A program made the translations under genes and the position numbers. A stretch of 64,000 bases of DNA from UBA6382 sp963617965 (GTDB taxonomy: Bacteria > Bacteroidota > Bacteroidia > Bacteroidales > Bacteroidaceae). The notes beneath the pieces were generated by a model. The model was not told the origin of the DNA. It saw only the letters and a program-made list of their open reading frames with translations, and made no database searches. The DNA lies in NCBI GenBank assembly GCA_963617965.1, contig CAVEQO010000004.1, forward strand, positions 16,457-80,456. The letters run 5' to 3'. Below, piece by piece: positions 51,626 to 61,290 of this stretch (within the stretch, counting starts at the first letter, position 1; each line of letters begins with the position of its first letter).

Positions 51626-54088
51626 TTAACGTAGTTCTGCTTGTAGTTTAAGTTTGAAATTGTTGATAAGTGCTTGCATCACTTTGTCTATCTGTTTGTC
51701 TGTGAGCGTTTTGCCGGTGTCTTGCAAAGTAAAGTTGACCGCATAGCTTTTTTTGTTTTCGGGCAGGTTCTTGCCTTCATATACGTCAAACAGTTCTATC
51801 TTCTTGAGCAAGTTGCGTTCCGTCTGGTATGCCACGGTTTCTATCTCCTGGAATGTGATGCTCTTGTCAATGAGCAACGAAAGGTCTCTGCTGACAGACG
51901 GGAACTTGCTTATTTCCGTGTACCGGACTTCGTTCTTGCGGTTTTTCTTCATCATCAAATCCCAGTTTATGTCCGCATAATATACAGGGACTTTCAGTTC
52001 TGCGGCCTTGAGGGCCTTGTTGCTCACAATGCCCATCGTGGAATAGATTTTTCCGTTTTTGTCTGTTATCTGCAGTGCGGAAGCATAGATGTCGCTTGTG
52101 TACTCCTTGAAATACAGCAGTCCGAGACTGATGCCCAGTCTGGCGAATATGTTCTCTACATACGCCTTGAGGTTGTAGAAAGAGAAAGGTCTGTTCTCGT
52201 GCAGCCACGAGTTTTCTGTTTGGTTTCCTGTTATCCAAAGACCAAGGTGAAGTCCCTCGCAGTAGGCACGCAGCCTGTCGTTTTCGTCTCTGCTGTTTTG
52301 GTCAAAGGTATAGACTTTGCCGAATTCATACATCTTGAGGTTTGTTGCCTTGTGGTTGATGTTGAAGCGGAGAACTTCCAGACCGCCAAAGAGCAGCGTC
52401 TGGCGCAAGACGCTTAGGTCTTCGCTTAGCGGGTTAAGCAGCTTGACGCAGTTCTGCATGGGATATGCTTCCGAGTGGCTGTAGTATGACGCTTTTGTCA
52501 GTGAGTTGTTTAGTATCTCATTGAATCCTTGCGCCGTCAACTGTTCGGAAATTATGTTCTGCAGCTTGTTGCAGCGGTCTTCTTCTCCCTTTATTGTCAG
52601 CGAAGAATTGATGGAAGAGGGGATCTGGACGTTGTTGTAGCCGTAAATGCGCAGCACCTCTTCGGCAATGTCGCACGGACGCTTTACGTCAACCCTGTAT
52701 GGTGGGACGGACAAATCCACTCCCTCTGCGGTTTCATTGGAGAGCTTTATCTCAAGACTTGCGAGGATGCTCTTGACGGTATCAACAGGTATCGCTTTTC
52801 CTGTTAGGTTGTTAAGGTATTGGTAGTCAAGATGTATACTGTAGTCTTCTATAGGAGAGGTGTAAACGTCTTTTATTTCCATTGAAACGTTTCCGCCAGC
52901 CAGTTCCTTTGCCAGAATTGCCGCCTGCTTGAGTGCATATATCACTCCGTTGGGGTCAATGCCTCTCTCAAATCTGAAACTGGCATCTGTACTCAGACCG
53001 TGCCGCCGGGCGGACTTGCGTACTGTGGTTGGATTGAAATATGCGGACTCAAACAACACGTTTCGTGTGCTGTCGTATGTTCCTGAACCTTTGCCCCCCA
53101 GGATTCCCGCTATACACATGGGCTCTTTTGCGTTGCATATGGTGAGGTCCTCGTCTGACAATATGTGTTCGGCCCCGTCAAGCGTGACGAAATGAGTCCC
53201 GCTTTGCTGGGTGTCTACAATCACGGTGTTCCCCTCAATCATGTCTGCGTCAAAGCAGTGCAGTGGCTGACCGTATGCATGCATGACGAAGTTTGTTATG
53301 TCAACGATGTTGTTTATGGGTCTTAGACCTATGGTTCTTAATTTTTGCTTGAGCCAGTCAGGACTGTCTTTGACTTCGCAGCCCGTAATGGTTACAGCCG
53401 CATATCTGGGGCATCTCTTGGGGTCTTTTATCTGGATGTCGATTTCAAGGTCGTGGTTGTCCACCTTGAAATCACTGTCCGACGGACGGTGCAGCGATGT
53501 CTCATATCCGTTTTGCTTGAGCCAGGCATACAAGTCGCGGGCCACCCCGTAGTGCGAACAGGCGTCTGCCCTGTTCGGCGTGATGTCCACTTCTATCAGG
53601 TAGTCGCTTTTTATGCCGTAGAAGTCCGCCGCAGGCATACCCACGGGCGTTTCCTCCGGCAAGACGATTATGCCGTCATGGCTTGTTCCTGTCCCTATTT
53701 CGTCTTCTGCGCAGAGCATTCCGTAACTCTCTACTCCGCGTAATTTTGAACGCTTGATGGTAAACGGGTTGTCACCGTCGTACAGCACCGTACCGATAGT
53801 GGCGACTATCACTTTCTGGTTGCAGGAGACGTTTGGGGCTCCGCACACAATCTGCAAAGGAGAGTCTTGCCCTACATTGACGCTGCAGATGTGCATGTGG
53901 TCTGAGTTGGGGTGCTTTTCGCAGGTCTCTACCTGTCCTACACACAACCCTTTGAGACCGCCTTTTATGGACTGTACCTCCTCGACAGAACCGACTTCAA
54001 GCCCGATTGAAGTGAGAGCCTCTGCCGTTTCCTCCGGTGTCAGTTCGAAATCAACGTATTCTTTTAGCCAATTATATGAAATGTTCAT
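51626..54088 (-). CDS. pheT: Phenylalanine--tRNA ligase beta subunit
   Basis: Forms the alpha2-beta2 PheRS that charges tRNA-Phe. The 820-residue protein starts MNISYNWLKEYVDFEL and has an EMAP-type tRNA-binding domain (about 40-150, VGQVETCEKHPNSDHMHICSV). B3/B4 editing and B5 domains follow (FDADMIEGNTVIVDTQ, RPCDIAEEVLRIYGYNNV). A degenerate catalytic-like domain and a C-terminal FDX-ACB domain (ISKFPSVSRDLSLLIDKSI) complete it. pheS is not adjacent. Full length. Confidence 0.97.
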   Translation of the reverse strand: MNISYNWLKEYVDFELTPEETAEALTSIGLEVGSVEEVQSIKGGLKGLCVGQVETCEKHPNSDHMHICSVNVGQDSPLQIVCGAPNVSCNQKVIVATIGTVLYDGDNPFTIKRSKLRGVESYGMLCAEDEIGTGTSHDGIIVLPEETPVGMPAADFYGIKSDYLIEVDITPNRADACSHYGVARDLYAWLKQNGYETSLHRPSDSDFKVDNHDLEIDIQIKDPKRCPRYAAVTITGCEVKDSPDWLKQKLRTIGLRPINNIVDITNFVMHAYGQPLHCFDADMIEGNTVIVDTQQSGTHFVTLDGAEHILSDEDLTICNAKEPMCIAGILGGKGSGTYDSTRNVLFESAYFNPTTVRKSARRHGLSTDASFRFERGIDPNGVIYALKQAAILAKELAGGNVSMEIKDVYTSPIEDYSIHLDYQYLNNLTGKAIPVDTVKSILASLEIKLSNETAEGVDLSVPPYRVDVKRPCDIAEEVLRIYGYNNVQIPSSINSSLTIKGEEDRCNKLQNIISEQLTAQGFNEILNNSLTKASYYSHSEAYPMQNCVKLLNPLSEDLSVLRQTLLFGGLEVLRFNINHKATNLKMYEFGKVYTFDQNSRDENDRLRAYCEGLHLGLWITGNQTENSWLHENRPFSFYNLKAYVENIFARLGISLGLLYFKEYTSDIYASALQITDKNGKIYSTMGIVSNKALKAAELKVPVYYADINWDLMMKKNRKNEVRYTEISKFPSVSRDLSLLIDKSITFQEIETVAYQTERNLLKKIELFDVYEGKNLPENKKSYAVNFTLQDTGKTLTDKQIDKVMQALINNFKLKLQAELR

Positions 54089-54129
54089 TTGCTGGTTGTT
54101 TTGTTTTTCCTGTCGTTTTTATCAACGTG

Positions 54130-54137
54130 CAAAGTTA
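54130..54137 (-). promoter_or_regulatory. pheT: -7 box of pheT
   Basis: Minus-strand TAACTTTG, exact match, about 42 bp before the pheT start codon. No -33 TTG is seen. Confidence 0.45.
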
Positions 54138-54166
54138 GTGTATTTTTGGGAATTGGAGCGTGTTCT

Positions 54167-54194
54167 GAAAAATCCTCCTGCCGTTGGATTTTTC
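54167..54194 (-). terminator. Terminator after malQ
   Basis: A perfect 9-bp stem (GAAAAATCC/GGATTTTTC) with a 10-nt loop. On the minus strand the T5 run lies in the distal arm. It sits 50 bp after the malQ stop and just before the pheT promoter. Confidence 0.5.
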
Positions 54195-54244
54195 GTTGAA
54201 GTTGAAAACGGACATACAATCGCAGGTGCAGCCCGTTTGCCGCT

Positions 54245-56953
54245 TTATGTGTGCGTGGCCTTGCGCTGTTCGACTATTTTCCGTATCTTTTGCGTTAGTG
54301 CGGTGTTGGCCAGGAGTTGTTCCAGTGTCGGCGACATCCGCCAGCGCCAGTAGTGCCGGGGTATTTCCGGGTGGTTGATTTGCTCCTGTTCCAGTTTGTC
54401 GCTTCTGAGTTCCTCGCTGATGCCCAGCCAGTCCTGTAGGGCAAGTATGCACAACAGGGAATTCGATCTTACGTGATGGCTTATGACAAGCTCGCAGTCC
54501 TGTGCTGAAAGCAACTGTGGCACGGGAGAGGACTGCTTGAGCACTTTGTTCCAGTATTCGGAGGTCTTGTCGGGATTCTGTTTCCACCACAGCCGCAGGG
54601 GTGCCATGTCGTGGGTGGCTATCGTGTCCACGGAGTATAACGGGGTCTTCGACAGATCGTCGAATCTCGTGTCTGGCGTTTTCGGCATGGATTCTATTTC
54701 CAGAGTTAGCACATTGAGGTCTTCCAGCACCTTCGGGACGCAACTGGGTATCATGCCGAGGTCTTCCGCACATGCCAGCATTGGCGTTGCGTATATCACC
54801 TTGGGCAGTCTCTGGTAAGCTGTCTCAGCCCAGAAATGATTGTGGCGTTCGTAGAAGAAATACTGGTATATCCTGTCATAGGCGGACCTGTTGTTTTCGG
54901 AAAGGTGCTTGTACTCTTTCGTGTCTTTGCCCAATATGTTCATGTGGAACAGTTTCGCATCCGGTGCGGTTTTGATGAACAGCACATTGGTGTATGTCGA
55001 CAGAAACACCTCGCGCTGCTGTCCCGAAAATCCCATATCTCTGAGAACATGGTCAATGGCACGCTGGGAGTGTGCATATTTTTTGAGGAGCGTCCATTTG
55101 CCGTCTTCGCGGAATTCGAAGAAATGCTCTTTTGCAACGGGCAGCAACTCGCCGAAATGTCTTTGCATCTCACCTTCCGTATAGTGTACGCTTGTGTAGT
55201 ATTCGGGATTTTCCGTAAAGCCCAGGATTTTGAGTTCCTGAGGAGTTAGCGGAAGCCCGGGGTTGAAATGCCCCAAGGTCCCGTAATAGTGCGCTGTCGG
55301 TATTTCCCATATACGGAAGAAACCGAGGACATGGTCAATCCTGTATGCGTCGAAATATCGCGACATCTGGACAAGCCTGTTTGTCCACCACGAGGCGTTG
55401 TCTGCCAGAATGTTTTTCCAGTTGTAGGTCGGAAACCCCCAATTTTGTCCGTGGGCGGAGAACATGTCGGGGGGAGCCCCTGCCTGACAGTCCATGTTCA
55501 GGTATTTGGGGAATATCCAGGCCGGCACGCTGTCACGGCTCACGCCGATGGGTATGTCGCCTTTCAGGACAATGTTTTTCTCACGGGCATATTCGTGTAC
55601 GGCCTTCAGTTGGCTGTCCAGAAGATACTGCATTACTCCGTAAAACTCTATTTCGTCATGCAGGTTGCTCGCAGTTGCCCATCTTTGCAGTTCCACCTGG
55701 TTGTACTCGCGGAAATTAGGCCATTTGCGGAAATTGGCCGTTCCGTTTGTTTTCAGCAGGTATCTGAAAAAGCTGTAGGGCGTGAGCCATCCGGCGTTGT
55801 CTCTCTTGAAAGCTTTGTATTTGGTGGAGCGCAAGATTTCCTGCTTGTTTTCGTTATAAAAAGTGTGCAGGTAACTTTCTTTCAGTGCAAAAGCCTCGTC
55901 GTAGTCCAGAAGCTCCTGGTCGTTTATTGCCTGCCGTCGCTGTTCGTAGATTTTCAGCTTGGTTCTGCTCTTGATCTGGGGCAGGCTGTTGAAGTCCATG
56001 TAAATGGGGTGCAGGGCGAACGACGAAATAGGGTTGTACGGATATGAATCATGCCAATTGCCTTCTCTCGTGGTGTCGTTTATCGGCAGAATCTGGATGA
56101 CGTTCAGATCTGCTTCGTGTGCCCAGTCTATGAGCTTGCGCAGGTCGCCGAAGTCGCCGATGCCCCAGCCGTCGTTTGACCGCAGGGAAAAGACGGGAAC
56201 TACCACACCGGCCGCTTTCAGCTCGTTCTGGGGCAGTACCGGAGTGTATGTGTCGATGATTGTTTTTTCATAATCCTCGTCGATCTTCTTTATGGTCCTG
56301 TTGTTTCCCTCCTCCCATATTGTCTTGTCTGACCTTGTGTCTGCCAGCACATACTTGTACAGGAATGTTTCCGTGTCTATTTGGTCTCTGTCAATGGGAA
56401 AGGCCCATGTTCCCATGGAGATTTGGTGTCCTTCGATGCCACCCGACGGATTCCAGTTGCCCGTGGCCTTGTTGTTGCCGCACAGCAGCACCTTGTGTCC
56501 GCGCGGAGGAATAAAGTCTGTAAATATCAGATTGACATTGGCGCGGTTGACAAGTTCCTTGTCTTCTTCGCTGATGGTGAAGGGGCATATTGTCTTGGAG
56601 AAAGCTGAGGAATACAGGTAGTTCTTTCCCCCGTCGCTGTGCCACAGTGCCTGTACTTTGATCGTCTTGTAGCCCTTGAAAAATATGTGGTGGGGATACT
56701 TCCCGTGCCCTTTTTCTTCGTCAATGAATGCGTGTTTCTCCGACACGGTGAAGCCGTAGTCTATCTCGTGTATCTTCTTCGACGGCAGTTCTATGGTCTG
56801 CCGCCAGAGTTTTCCGTCCTTGCTTTTCAGCTTTATCTGGTCGTTGAGTTCGGCCCGGAGTTTCTTGTTTGAAGAGAGGTTCAGACAAACGGTCTGCTCC
56901 GTATTGTGTGTGATATACTCGACTTCTATGTCTATCTTCGTTGTTTCCGACAT
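54245..56953 (-). CDS. malQ: 4-alpha-glucanotransferase, DPE2 type with two CBM20 domains
   Basis: GH77 disproportionating enzyme for maltose and maltodextrins, cytoplasmic (no signal peptide). The 902-residue length and layout match plant DPE2 rather than E. coli MalQ. Two N-terminal CBM20-like starch-binding domains lie at about 5-115 and 128-240, the second with VLLCGNNKATGNWNP. The GH77 domain starts near 255 (VPVFSLRSNDGWGIGDFGDL). Candidate catalytic residues lie in RYFDAYRIDHVLGFF (nucleophile Asp), LACAEDLGMIP (acid/base Glu) and IATHDMAPLRLWW (Asp). It lies 14 bp downstream of the GH25 gene on the minus strand. It may serve the glycogen genes elsewhere in the window. Confidence 0.95.
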   Translation of the reverse strand: MSETTKIDIEVEYITHNTEQTVCLNLSSNKKLRAELNDQIKLKSKDGKLWRQTIELPSKKIHEIDYGFTVSEKHAFIDEEKGHGKYPHHIFFKGYKTIKVQALWHSDGGKNYLYSSAFSKTICPFTISEEDKELVNRANVNLIFTDFIPPRGHKVLLCGNNKATGNWNPSGGIEGHQISMGTWAFPIDRDQIDTETFLYKYVLADTRSDKTIWEEGNNRTIKKIDEDYEKTIIDTYTPVLPQNELKAAGVVVPVFSLRSNDGWGIGDFGDLRKLIDWAHEADLNVIQILPINDTTREGNWHDSYPYNPISSFALHPIYMDFNSLPQIKSRTKLKIYEQRRQAINDQELLDYDEAFALKESYLHTFYNENKQEILRSTKYKAFKRDNAGWLTPYSFFRYLLKTNGTANFRKWPNFREYNQVELQRWATASNLHDEIEFYGVMQYLLDSQLKAVHEYAREKNIVLKGDIPIGVSRDSVPAWIFPKYLNMDCQAGAPPDMFSAHGQNWGFPTYNWKNILADNASWWTNRLVQMSRYFDAYRIDHVLGFFRIWEIPTAHYYGTLGHFNPGLPLTPQELKILGFTENPEYYTSVHYTEGEMQRHFGELLPVAKEHFFEFREDGKWTLLKKYAHSQRAIDHVLRDMGFSGQQREVFLSTYTNVLFIKTAPDAKLFHMNILGKDTKEYKHLSENNRSAYDRIYQYFFYERHNHFWAETAYQRLPKVIYATPMLACAEDLGMIPSCVPKVLEDLNVLTLEIESMPKTPDTRFDDLSKTPLYSVDTIATHDMAPLRLWWKQNPDKTSEYWNKVLKQSSPVPQLLSAQDCELVISHHVRSNSLLCILALQDWLGISEELRSDKLEQEQINHPEIPRHYWRWRMSPTLEQLLANTALTQKIRKIVEQRKATHT

Positions 56954-56967
56954 GTTGTGTGTTGTTT

Positions 56968-57801
56968 TTACTGGTACAGAATGTCATGTAGCGAGGTCCC
57001 GTTCATAAATCTGGAACGGTCCACATCGCCCCTTATTCCGTCGACTCTTCCCCGGCAGGTGTATTGCCACATTATATACTTGTTGCCGTCTGACACATAA
57101 GGCGTGCTTTCGCTGTAGGAGGCAATCACGAGAGGGTAGCGCGAAAAACCCCTGTTTGCCAGATATTTGTTGTAGAAATTCACGTATGTATACAGCAGGG
57201 GTGGCGTGCCGTAGAAATCCTCAACCATATCCAGAAAATCTTTCAACCTGCTCGCAAACACGCTTGCCGGCACTCCGTTGGCGGCTTCCACGTCTATCAG
57301 GGGTACAAGGTCTTGCATGCCCGGCTTCACCACGGATGTCATATGCTCGAATTGTTCCTGCATGCTGACGTTGGCCCTGAAGAAATGGTAGCTTCCCATC
57401 GCTATGCCGTGCTTCTTGCCCTCCTCCATGTTGGCATGATAGAAGTCGTCGGTGAAATAGTTGCTCTCGGTCGCCTTGACAAAAGCGAAACAGATGTTTT
57501 CGTGTTTTGAAACCTCGCTCCAGTCAATCTGCCCCTGGTAGTGCGACACGTCAATTCCGCCCTCATGCGAGTTGGCGAACTTCCTGCTCCGCAGACTGGC
57601 AACCGCCGACTGGGAAAGCTTGGTGTCTTTCTTTATTGTTATGAAAGGATCCGGCTCCGGAGTATGGATGACTATCGCCTTTTTCTTTTCTTTATTTACT
57701 TTCGCCACGGCGGCTGGAGCAACGGAAAAGGCAAGAAACACCAGCACAAAAAAAACGAGTCCTGTTTTGTATGTTGGATTTGTTCGTGGACGGTTAAACA
57801 T
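56968..57801 (-). CDS. GH25 muramidase (lysozyme-like)
   Basis: Cleaves the MurNAc-beta-1,4-GlcNAc bond in peptidoglycan. The 277-residue protein has an N-terminal hydrophobic segment (GLVFFVLVFLAFSVAPAAVA) that may be a signal or anchor. The GH25 domain starts at about residue 80 with EGGIDVSHYQGQIDW. Conserved acidic positions are in IDVSHYQ and LVPLIDVEAANG, with IMWQYTCRGRVDGI near the end. It may remodel the cell's own wall or attack other bacteria; sequence cannot decide. The malQ gene follows after 14 bp. Confidence 0.92.
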   Translation of the reverse strand: MFNRPRTNPTYKTGLVFFVLVFLAFSVAPAAVAKVNKEKKKAIVIHTPEPDPFITIKKDTKLSQSAVASLRSRKFANSHEGGIDVSHYQGQIDWSEVSKHENICFAFVKATESNYFTDDFYHANMEEGKKHGIAMGSYHFFRANVSMQEQFEHMTSVVKPGMQDLVPLIDVEAANGVPASVFASRLKDFLDMVEDFYGTPPLLYTYVNFYNKYLANRGFSRYPLVIASYSESTPYVSDGNKYIMWQYTCRGRVDGIRGDVDRSRFMNGTSLHDILYQ

Positions 57802-57843
57802 CTCTGTTTATAATACCTGTTCTGTCTGCGTAGTATTGTATCG

Positions 57844-57873
57844 CAAAGTTGCGGAAAAAAAGTGACGTGGCAA
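57844..57873 (-). promoter_or_regulatory. Promoter of the GH25-malQ transcript
   Basis: Minus-strand CAACTTTG (57844-57851), one mismatch from TAnnTTTG, with TTG (57871-57873) 19 bp upstream. Confidence 0.45.
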
Positions 57874-57877
57874 AATA

Positions 57878-57908
57878 TTATCGGCATAAAAGCAATGGCT
57901 TCCGATAA
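57878..57908. promoter_or_regulatory. Inverted repeat between divergent GH25 and GH84 promoters (possible operator)
   Basis: Perfect 7-bp arms TTATCGG (57878-57884) and CCGATAA (57902-57908), 17 bp apart. The dyad lies between the minus-strand -33 and the plus-strand -7 boxes, where a regulator could act on both genes. No regulator family is recognisable. Confidence 0.35.
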
Positions 57909-57915
57909 AATATAC

Positions 57916-57923
57916 TACATTTG
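57916..57923 (+). promoter_or_regulatory. -7 box of the GH84 gene
   Basis: Exact TACATTTG 71 bp before the GH84 start codon. No TTG is seen at -33; that region overlaps the right arm of the dyad. Confidence 0.5.
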
Positions 57924-57994
57924 CCCTTGATAACGGGACGTGCTTTCCGTCTGTCCGCATTACAGGACTATTGTTTATGCTCAAATTTATAATC

Positions 57995-60900
57995 ATGAAA
58001 AAATCTGGTCTTATATCATTCGTTTTGTTTGCCGCGTTTGCCTGCTGTGCCAAGGCAGACTACAGTATCTATCCCCTGCCGCAGAAACTGGATTACATCC
58101 AGGGCGGGGCAGTGACGGTGGGCGGCAGTGTGAATGTCGTGTGCGAAAGTGGAATAGACCAATATACCGTAAACCGCCTCAAGGAGGTTTTTGAGGAGGA
58201 AAACGCTGTCAGGCTGCAGTTCTCCAAGAAGGCTTCGTCAAAGATGCTCAACGTGTATTTGGGGATTTCGGGCTCTGGAGAAATGGTTGACAGATACGTG
58301 AAGGACAACTACAAGGTGTCGGCTTTTTCCCGGACGGGCAAATACGACCGCCATTACATCAGGATAGGTTTCTCTGGAAAAGGGAAACCCGAAATAGTAG
58401 TGCTTGGAGAACACACCAATGCCGTGTTCTTCGGCTTGGCGTCTCTGGAGCAGATTCTGGAGCAGTCCCGTACTGGCAAGGGCGGCACTCCGGTGCTCCG
58501 GGCTCTTGAAATCAATGACCATGCCGATATGCAGTACCGCGGCATTGTGGAGGGCTACTACGGCTATCCTTATTCCTTCTCCGTGAAAAATGACCTGATC
58601 CGGTTCTTCAAGCGGTTCAAGCTCAACACATATCTCTATGGGGCGAAGAGCGATCCGTTCCATTCCGGCTACTGGCGCAAGCCATATCCCGAGGCGATCT
58701 CTGCCTTGCAGGAAAAAAACGGCTGGCTCTCGCAGGACATGATCAGGGATTTGGCAAAAGCCTCCATTGAGTCCAAAGTCAATTTCATCTGGGCTATCCA
58801 CCCCAATAGCGGTACGGCCGTTGACTTCCATACCAAGGAGTCCACAGCCAAGGCCGTTTCCGACGTGATGGACAAGTTCAACCTGATGCACGGGTTGGGA
58901 ATAAGGCAGTTTGCCGTGTTCCTTGACGATGCGGGGTGGGACTTCGGCGATGTCGGCAACTACCGCGATTTCCTCACAAGTCTGCAGACCGGGCTTGAGG
59001 ACAAGTACAACCGCAACTATACCAATGCAACGGATACCGTGTTGCCTGTCCACTATGTGCCGCATATCTATGCCATCAATTTCGCAAAGAAAGAAGATCT
59101 CAAGACTTATTTCGATGCCATTTCGCAGACGTCGCCGGACATCGTGGTCTACACCACGGGAAGTGGCGTGTGGAGTTCCGTCAAAAACGGGGATTTCGTC
59201 ACCATGCAGCAGTTGATGAAACGGCCCTTGTCGATGTGGTGGAACTATCCCTGCAACGACAACAGGGACGGCCGTGTCTATACTGCCGACATGTATTCCA
59301 CGCTTCAGGAGATGGGCCTGCCTGTTCCTGACAGCGATGTGCCGATGTGTATGGGTCTGGTCAGCAACCCCATGCAGCAGGGCGCGGTTTCCAAAATATG
59401 CCTGTTTGGCGTGGCTGATTATGCCTGGAACACGAAGGCGTTTGATACCCGCGCCAACTGGCAGGCGTCCTTTCCTGCAATAGTGGGAAAACGCAACGCT
59501 CCGCTGTTTGGTTTTCTGGCAAAATATTTGCGCTTCCAGGACGCGGATGAACTGAAAACCTTGATAGACAATTATTCCGGGCATCCCACGGCAGAAAACA
59601 GGGCTGCCTTGTCCGGTCTGCTACGTTCTGTTGAAGACTCTACGGACAAGATGCTCAATATGGTTCCCGACGACAGGAGTCTTGAACTGTTGAAAAACGA
59701 CTTGATGCCGTGGCTGCGCAAGTTGAACCGGATGGCGGCAATGGCAAATGCCATGCTCGGTCTTGACGGCATAAGCGACGAAAACGAAAAATGGAGCGTC
59801 TACTGCGATCAGGTCAGGATGCTGAAAGCTTTCAGGCAGGACACGCTTTACATGGTTGCGGCATTGGAGGGAATGGGGGAAAATCCTCCCTCTGTCCAGC
59901 ATCCCGTTGAGCCTTGCGGAGCTCGTCTGATGCCTTTCATCGAGTCGCTCATTGACAACTTCTACAAACTGGAGTCCAAGGCTGCCTGCGGCTGTCCGGT
60001 ACTCACGGACTGCAAAACGGATTCCGTGATTCCGACCGCCAAAACTGAAGTCAGCGACGGTGTGTACTGTGTGGAGATGCGCGAGCCTTATGTGCTTCAG
60101 CCGAAAGGGAGCGTGCTGCTCACTCTTCCTGACGGCGGAACGCCCAAGGATGTTTTCATCGGCAAGACGCTGCTGAAAGGCTGGCTCGTGGAATTTTCCC
60201 TCTACGGTAGGGATTTCGCCGGATTTGCGAAGGGCTTCAACGAAAAGAGCCGCATGAAATACGTCCGGTTTACCAACACTTCGTCCCGGCCGCGCCCCCT
60301 GCGTCTCGACAGCTCTCTGATGAGGATTGTCATGCCGTGCGCGCCACAGGTGGAATCGGCGTCATTGCCCAAGGGCAACGTCTACGGCAAACACAATGCA
60401 TCCATGCTTGTCGACGGCAACCGCAATACTTTTGCCTGCCTGTACCGCGACCAGAGGGACGGCGACTGCTATACGGTGAAACTCAAGGAACTGCAGCCTG
60501 TGTATGATGTTACCGTCGCCTTCGGAACGACCAATCTTGATTTCCCCAAAGTCGGTCTCGTGCAGGTTTCAGCTGACAGTGTCAATTGGCGCAACCTCAA
60601 GGTCAAGGGAACTGGCATCGAGGAATTCCGCATGACATTGCCTCAGGTCGACAAGATCAACGGGGATGTGTCGTGCTGCTCTTTTGTCAGCGACGGCAGT
60701 CCGGCAAGGTATGTCCGCTTTTTCCTGAAAGAGTCTTTCCAGGAGAAGTGGCTCCGGCTGAACGAAATAGAGGTCAACCCCTCGTTCCTTGCTTCGCAGT
60801 TCGTGCCGGTGGCATCGGTCGTGGCCGCTGGTCAGACGGGTGTTTCCGTCATCCCGGAAGTGACAGACGGAAAAGCCAACACTGCCTACACTCCCAAGGA

Positions 60901-61162
60901 AGACGACGTGACTGTCACTTACAGTTTGTTTGGCACGGAGCTGCCTTCACGCCTTGCGCTATACGCCATCGGCAACGGTGATGGCGGTCATTCCGGCGGT
61001 GCTGCTGTTCAGGTCGTGTGCGGCGGCAGGGTGCTAAGCCTCGGTTGCCTGAAGAACGGTGTCAATGTCTTCCCGTTGGACAATTACCCGGATGCCACGG
61101 CCGTCAGTGTCAGAATAACGGGCCGCTCGTTCTCCATAGCCGAGATCGTGGAGCAACGGTAG
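57995..61162 (+). CDS. GH84 beta-N-acetylglucosaminidase with C-terminal F5/8-type domain
   Basis: Secreted or periplasmic exo-enzyme removing beta-GlcNAc from glycans, related to the O-GlcNAcase model enzyme of Bacteroides thetaiotaomicron. The ATG at 57995 gives 1055 residues with a signal peptide (SGLISFVLFAAFACCAKAD). An N-terminal GH20/84-type domain spans about 23-150 (YSIYPLPQKLDYIQGG). The catalytic barrel starts with MQYRGIVEGYYGYPYSF and has the paired aspartates Asp311-Asp312 (VFLDDAGWDFG) used for substrate-assisted catalysis. A helical bundle follows, then an F5/8 type C-like carbohydrate-binding domain (about 790-925), and a further beta domain at the C-terminus. Mucin or peptidoglycan-derived GlcNAc are plausible substrates. 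Confidence 0.95.
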   Translation: MKKSGLISFVLFAAFACCAKADYSIYPLPQKLDYIQGGAVTVGGSVNVVCESGIDQYTVNRLKEVFEEENAVRLQFSKKASSKMLNVYLGISGSGEMVDRYVKDNYKVSAFSRTGKYDRHYIRIGFSGKGKPEIVVLGEHTNAVFFGLASLEQILEQSRTGKGGTPVLRALEINDHADMQYRGIVEGYYGYPYSFSVKNDLIRFFKRFKLNTYLYGAKSDPFHSGYWRKPYPEAISALQEKNGWLSQDMIRDLAKASIESKVNFIWAIHPNSGTAVDFHTKESTAKAVSDVMDKFNLMHGLGIRQFAVFLDDAGWDFGDVGNYRDFLTSLQTGLEDKYNRNYTNATDTVLPVHYVPHIYAINFAKKEDLKTYFDAISQTSPDIVVYTTGSGVWSSVKNGDFVTMQQLMKRPLSMWWNYPCNDNRDGRVYTADMYSTLQEMGLPVPDSDVPMCMGLVSNPMQQGAVSKICLFGVADYAWNTKAFDTRANWQASFPAIVGKRNAPLFGFLAKYLRFQDADELKTLIDNYSGHPTAENRAALSGLLRSVEDSTDKMLNMVPDDRSLELLKNDLMPWLRKLNRMAAMANAMLGLDGISDENEKWSVYCDQVRMLKAFRQDTLYMVAALEGMGENPPSVQHPVEPCGARLMPFIESLIDNFYKLESKAACGCPVLTDCKTDSVIPTAKTEVSDGVYCVEMREPYVLQPKGSVLLTLPDGGTPKDVFIGKTLLKGWLVEFSLYGRDFAGFAKGFNEKSRMKYVRFTNTSSRPRPLRLDSSLMRIVMPCAPQVESASLPKGNVYGKHNASMLVDGNRNTFACLYRDQRDGDCYTVKLKELQPVYDVTVAFGTTNLDFPKVGLVQVSADSVNWRNLKVKGTGIEEFRMTLPQVDKINGDVSCCSFVSDGSPARYVRFFLKESFQEKWLRLNEIEVNPSFLASQFVPVASVVAAGQTGVSVIPEVTDGKANTAYTPKEDDVTVTYSLFGTELPSRLALYAIGNGDGGHSGGAAVQVVCGGRVLSLGCLKNGVNVFPLDNYPDATAVSVRITGRSFSIAEIVEQR

Positions 61163-61236
61163 TCCGCCCCGGCTGGCCTGTGGCTGTCTGCGGCGTATTT
61201 TCAGACAAAGTCGTTCCCGGTGTCCCGACAATGTCT

Positions 61237-61244
61237 TAATTTTG
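61237..61244 (+). promoter_or_regulatory. -7 box of the DUF4494 gene
   Basis: Exact TAATTTTG about 46 bp before the start codon, with a weak TTC-type -33 about 20 bp upstream. Confidence 0.5.
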
Positions 61245-61290
61245 CAGCCGGGTTGGCGTGTGGGTTTTTCGCACGCCCCGTAAAACAGAA

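Noticed and set aside
58238..59584. 448-codon minus-strand frame opposite the GH84 catalytic domain
   Set aside because: The opposite strand carries clear catalytic motifs; this frame is His/Val-rich antisense translation.
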